From NCBI GenBank assembly GCA_002723085.1, contig PBNK01000035.1, forward strand, positions 1-64,000: a stretch of 64,000 nucleotides of DNA, written 5' to 3'. Of this stretch, positions 61,180 to 64,000 are shown in pieces (position 1 is the first letter of the stretch; the number at the start of each line of letters is the position of its first letter). The stretch is from Crocinitomicaceae bacterium (GTDB lineage: Bacteria > Bacteroidota > Bacteroidia > Flavobacteriales_D > Parvicellaceae). Position numbers and translations under genes: made by a program. The notes below the pieces were generated by a model. It was not told where the DNA came from. It worked only from the letters and a program-made list of their open reading frames with translations, and made no database searches.

Positions 61180-61527
61180 TTAGTTGATTTCAATTAAAAC
61201 ATCTAACCCTTTAAACATATCAGTTTTATGAACTGATTTTACTTTTATCTTCACATCACCATAATTAAAAATCATTCTATTTACAGTCTTATTTATGGAT
61301 TGGTTTAAATATCCCAATTTAAACCCTTTGTAAAACACTGCAATTGCTTCAGAATCCCAAAAACGAGTTTTATCTTTTTCCATTTGCAACACCGCTCCAT
61401 TGATAATTTTGTCCTTTATATAAATGTAGTCATGACTACTTAATTCACATAATTGGGTAAGTACTCCAAGTTTAGGAAGTTCTTTTTTAATAATTGGGCT
61501 GGTTCTTGTTATAGATAATGTATTCAT
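61180..61527 (-). CDS. Stand-alone HIRAN-like domain protein
   Basis: The 115-residue protein has the HIRAN landmarks: INGAVLQMEKDKTRF, then WDSEAIAVFYKGFKLGYLN (compare the D-x-x-A-I-x-V and G-x-K-x-G-Y-L pattern) and SINKTVNRMI. HIRAN domains bind single-stranded DNA ends in Rad5/HLTF helicases, but short single-domain versions in bacteria are uncharacterised. It is second in a two-gene minus-strand unit behind a palindrome; the gap to the partner is two bases. No helicase or nuclease domain is attached. The domain call is by eye. Confidence 0.6.
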   Translation of the reverse strand: MNTLSITRTSPIIKKELPKLGVLTQLCELSSHDYIYIKDKIINGAVLQMEKDKTRFWDSEAIAVFYKGFKLGYLNQSINKTVNRMIFNYGDVKIKVKSVHKTDMFKGLDVLIEIN

Positions 61528-61529
61528 AA

Positions 61530-61856
61530 TTATGCTGATTTTAGTTTATAATTTGTGTTAATATCAAGGTCTTCCGGTTTTATTAACATCGATAAATTCA
61601 AATGCTTTTTAGGAGAAACTTCAGCAACAAGATCATTATTATTAAACAATCTTTTCCAAATGGATTTAGATTTATCAAGTCCAATTAATTTTTCACATAA
61701 TCGACTGAACTTTAAAAAATCTAAAGGAATATCTGTATAGTATTTTTTATTATTAATAAAATATGTTCCATTTAAAAGAACAGAATTATCTTGCTTTTCA
61801 TGAATAATAAAATGGACTTCAAAAAAATTATTTAATGTGTGATCTTGAATTTTCAT
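61530..61856 (-). CDS. Small unknown partner of the HIRAN-like protein
   Basis: A 108-residue protein without signal peptide or known motif. It begins with MKIQDHTLNNFFEVHF and shows a possible beta-rich domain (FEVHFIIHE, VLLNGTYFI) followed by a helix in IGLDKSKSIWKRLFN. It is the first gene of a two-gene unit with the HIRAN-like protein. A perfect inverted repeat (61892-61918) lies 36 bases before its ATG. A regulator, inhibitor or DNA-binding partner is possible; nothing in the sequence decides. Confidence 0.6.
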   Translation of the reverse strand: MKIQDHTLNNFFEVHFIIHEKQDNSVLLNGTYFINNKKYYTDIPLDFLKFSRLCEKLIGLDKSKSIWKRLFNNNDLVAEVSPKKHLNLSMLIKPEDLDINTNYKLKSA

Positions 61857-61891
61857 AGTGTTATTTTTAATTACAACACTAAGGTCATGTT

Positions 61892-61918
61892 TTACTACGT
61901 AAAGTAATTACGTAGTAA
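61892..61918. repeat. Perfect 11-base inverted repeat upstream of the HIRAN unit
   Basis: TTACTACGTAA (61892-61902), spacer AGTAA and TTACGTAGTAA (61908-61918) are exact inverted copies, each with a TACGTA core. It lies between the LEA-type gene's stop (61920) and the HIRAN unit, 36 bases before the unit's first ATG. It could be an operator for the HIRAN unit or a terminator for the LEA-type gene; no long T tract follows on the minus strand, which favours an operator. Confidence 0.6.
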
Positions 61919-61919
61919 T

Positions 61920-62381
61920 TTATAGAAAATCTTTATAGTCAAAATCATACTTTTCTTTTACTGGGACTTTAATACCTATCCCATATGCCTTTACCTTTAA
62001 TTTTCCTTCAAGAGATAGGTTTACTTTTTTACCAATTAATACATTTAACGACTTTAACATTGATTTCATTAAATTTGATTTGGTTGCATCAACTCCACAA
62101 CTTATTTCAGACGTGGTTTCGGGTTTAAGTTTAAACTTCTCGCCAATTGATATATTTCCAATTTTATTGTCATTTATCAAAGCTAAAACAGATGCTTTTT
62201 TTATGGTAATTTGATAATTATTTGGATTATAAACTAAGATGGAAACACACATTGGTCCACAAGAATTTTTTTCATCAAATGAAATATTATTTAGCCCTTT
62301 AAATTCAATAGGTTTATAGGATATACAAGAACCTAAAAAAATAATTAAGCTAAAAAATATGCTTCTAATTAAAAGTGTCAA
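61920..62381 (-). CDS. LEA-type 2 lipoprotein
   Basis: A 153-residue lipoprotein (signal ending [15 protein letters not shown]). The mature part is an immunoglobulin-like LEA14 (LEA_2) beta-sandwich: [19 protein letters not shown] is the typical opening, with [11 protein letters not shown] and a final region of alternating strands. Function in bacteria is unknown; proteins of this type help desiccation or stress tolerance in plants. It abuts the M20 peptidase stop-to-start (62381/62382), and so belongs to its transcript. Confidence 0.8.
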
Positions 62382-63767
62382 TCAATTTTTCTTAAGTTCT
62401 GTAAAGTTTTTGTAAAACAATGGTATTGTTTCAATTCCTTTAAAATAATTAAATAATCCAAAATGTTCATTTGGTGAATGAATCACATCAGAATCTAAAC
62501 CAAAGCCAAGTAATATTGTTTTAAGGCCTAAAACCTCTTCAAACATAGGGACTATAGGAATACTTCCACCGCTTCTAACAGGAATTGGTGACTTACCAAA
62601 TGAAGTTTCCATTGCTTTTTTAGCGGCCATATATCCAGGAAAATCAGTAGGTATAACAACTCCTTCTCCACCATGATGAGGAGTAACCTTAACCTTAATA
62701 CAAGATGGTGCAATTTTATTAAAATGATTTGTAAATAATTTAGTTATTGTCTCCGAATTTTGATTTGGGACTAGTCTCATTGATATTTTAGCATAAGCTT
62801 TTGAAGGCAAAACAGTTTTAGCCCCATCTCCAATATACCCGCCCCAAATTCCATTAACATCTAAAGAGGGTCTTATAGAAGTTCTTTCATTAGTAGAAAA
62901 TCCGTTTTCTCCAGCAACATCTTCAATTTCTAAATCCTTTTGATAATCATGAATATCAAATGGGGCTTTTGCCATCTCTTTTCTTTCTTCTTTAGAAACT
63001 ACTTGTACATCATTATAAAATCCAGGTATATTTATGGCTCCATTTTCATCATGCAAAGAGGCTATCATTTTGGACAAAATATTAATCGGATTAGCAACTC
63101 CACCTCCATAAAGTCCAGAATGTAAATCTCTATTGGGGCCAGTAACCTCAACTTCAACGTAACTTAAGCCTCTAAGTCCTACACAAATTGAAGGGGTATC
63201 ATTAGCAATAATTCCTGTGTCTGAAACCAAAACAACATCAGCCTTTAGCAATTCAGTATTTGCTCTTACAAAAGTTTCTAGATTTGCTGAGCCTACTTCT
63301 TCTTCACCTTCAAACATAAACTTTACATTACAAGGTAAATTGTTTGTTTTTAACATGGCTTCAAAAGCTTTAACATGCATATACATTTGCCCCTTGTCAT
63401 CACAAGCCCCCCTTGCAAAAATAGCACCATGTGGATGTATCGGAGTTTTTTTCACCACAGGATCAAATGGATCTGAGTCCCACAGCTCATAAGGGTCTGC
63501 TGGTTGAACATCATAATGACCATAAACTAAAACTGTTGGAAGTTCTTTATCAATAATTTTATCTGCATATACTATTGGGTGTCCTTTTGTCTCATGAATA
63601 CAAATATTTTCAGCACCAGCAGCTTGTAGTTTTTCTTCTAAAAATTTAGCTCCTTTTAAAACTTCATCTTTAAATTTAGGGTCAGCGCTAACAGATTGGA
63701 TTTTTAAAAAATCTAATAGCTCATTTAAAAACTTGTCTTGATTTTTTTCTATATATTTTTTTAACAT
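62382..63767 (-). CDS. M20 family dipeptidase
   Basis: I chose the ATG at 63767, which gives 461 residues; a start seven codons upstream adds an unlikely hydrophobic stub. The enzyme has the di-zinc motifs YGHYDVQPADP, ARGACDDKGQ, EGEEEVGS and the dimerisation domain with NRDLHSGLYGGGV, and a C-terminal VIHSPNEHFG. This is the carnosinase-like/CNDP dipeptidase class, which cleaves dipeptides in the cytoplasm. ArgE or DapE substrates are less likely given the length and GLYGGGV segment. Confidence 0.92.
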   Translation of the reverse strand: MLKKYIEKNQDKFLNELLDFLKIQSVSADPKFKDEVLKGAKFLEEKLQAAGAENICIHETKGHPIVYADKIIDKELPTVLVYGHYDVQPADPYELWDSDPFDPVVKKTPIHPHGAIFARGACDDKGQMYMHVKAFEAMLKTNNLPCNVKFMFEGEEEVGSANLETFVRANTELLKADVVLVSDTGIIANDTPSICVGLRGLSYVEVEVTGPNRDLHSGLYGGGVANPINILSKMIASLHDENGAINIPGFYNDVQVVSKEERKEMAKAPFDIHDYQKDLEIEDVAGENGFSTNERTSIRPSLDVNGIWGGYIGDGAKTVLPSKAYAKISMRLVPNQNSETITKLFTNHFNKIAPSCIKVKVTPHHGGEGVVIPTDFPGYMAAKKAMETSFGKSPIPVRSGGSIPIVPMFEEVLGLKTILLGFGLDSDVIHSPNEHFGLFNYFKGIETIPLFYKNFTELKKN

Positions 63768-63816
63768 TAGTCTTAGTTTAATTGTCAAATATACATTTCG
63801 TTTTTTACTTAATTAT

Positions 63817-64000
63817 CTACACCAAACTTTTGCCTGTCATGTCCTCTGGCTGATTTAACCCCATTATTGAAAGAATTGTTGGAGCAACATCAGCTAAAAC
63901 ACCATCTTTTACACTATTAATAGCATCATCAACCACTACCATAGGAACCAAATTAAGGGTATGAGCTGTGTGAGGAGATCCATCAGGGTGAAACATTTTA
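63817..64000 (-). CDS. gpmI: 2,3-bisphosphoglycerate-independent phosphoglycerate mutase, C-terminal part (cut by window edge)
   Basis: The frame is open from the right edge to a TAG at 63817-63819, so about 60 C-terminal residues are present. [24 protein letters not shown] and [11 protein letters not shown] match the GpmI end. The enzyme interconverts 3- and 2-phosphoglycerate. Its two-manganese catalytic domain lies outside the window. It precedes the M20 gene by about 50 bases on the same strand. The identity is clear from these segments. Confidence 0.85.
   Translation of the reverse strand, partial: KMFHPDGSPHTAHTLNLVPMVVVDDAINSVKDGVLADVAPTILSIMGLNQPEDMTGKSLV

Noticed and set aside
61180-61918. 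Classical toxin-antitoxin pair
   Set aside because: Size and operator-like palindrome fit, but neither protein shows a known toxin or antitoxin motif, and HIRAN is not a toxin fold.

Overview
The window is AT-rich chromosomal DNA from a member of the Bacteroidetes, most likely a marine Flavobacteriales lineage close to Crocinitomicaceae/Cryomorphaceae. This is inferred from gene content and gene order, not from a database search. The supporting signs are the order panC / short GT5 glycogen synthase / DUF4270 lipoprotein / glmS, the order flippase / dut / TPR / DUF4292 / EnvC-like, an IPExxxVDY protein directly before pyruvate kinase, a MoaC-MoaB fusion, a DUF5723 outer-membrane protein, a C-terminal tail resembling type IX secretion sorting tails, and several promoters of the Bacteroidetes type (TTG, about 17-21 bases, TAnnTTTG). 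I see no transposase, integrase, phage module or CRISPR array. The window is mostly a conserved core chromosome with one accessory stretch.

Region by region. 1-5.1 kb is a molybdenum-cofactor locus: mobA (cut by the left edge), moaD, a MoeB-rhodanese fusion, moaE and a moaC-moaB fusion on the plus strand, moaA on the minus strand, then moeA. 5.1-7.3 kb is a minus-strand group: pth, rplY/ctc and prs. 7.3-14.2 kb holds a MORN-repeat secreted protein, tRNA-Leu(CAA), a dCMP deaminase, an S41 protease, a zinc-ribbon protein, aspS, and a minus-strand panC-flippase pair with no panD between. 14.3-18.4 kb holds the short glycogen synthase, DUF4270 and glmS. 18.5-24.5 kb is the accessory stretch of secreted, lipoprotein and DUF genes. 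24.5-29.5 kb holds a CotH-like protein and a three-gene proton-translocating transhydrogenase. 29.5-33 kb is a coupled pair of a DUF5723 barrel and a lipoprotein.

33-41 kb holds an EamA transporter, superoxide dismutase, tadA, a bacilliredoxin, gatC-plsC, trpS, an ALDH7-type dehydrogenase, a 40-residue membrane protein and an orphan histidine kinase. 41.3-52 kb is a long plus-strand run: a glutaminyl-cyclase-like M28 lipoprotein, polA, two envelope proteins, tatA, gatA, the IPExxxVDY protein, pyk, an M42 peptidase and a CtlX-like citrulline hydrolase. 52-54.6 kb holds pheS, a lipoprotein cyclophilin and small proteins. 54.7-61.2 kb is a tightly packed plus-strand operon: enoyl-CoA hydratase, flippase, dut, TPR, DUF4292 lipoprotein and EnvC-like activator. 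61.2-64 kb is minus strand: a HIRAN-like protein with a small unknown partner behind a perfect palindrome, a LEA-type lipoprotein, an M20 dipeptidase and the 3' end of gpmI.

Genes are very closely spaced, with many 1-26 base overlaps, several convergent gene ends that share stop-codon bases, and many TTG or GTG starts. The items that look least described are the HIRAN two-gene unit with its palindrome, the TAATG-coupled lipoprotein/DUF5723 pair, the paired palindromes flanking the gatA end and the pyk operon, a dCMP deaminase whose conserved N-terminus extends past any ordinary start codon, and the apparent loss of panD from its usual slot.
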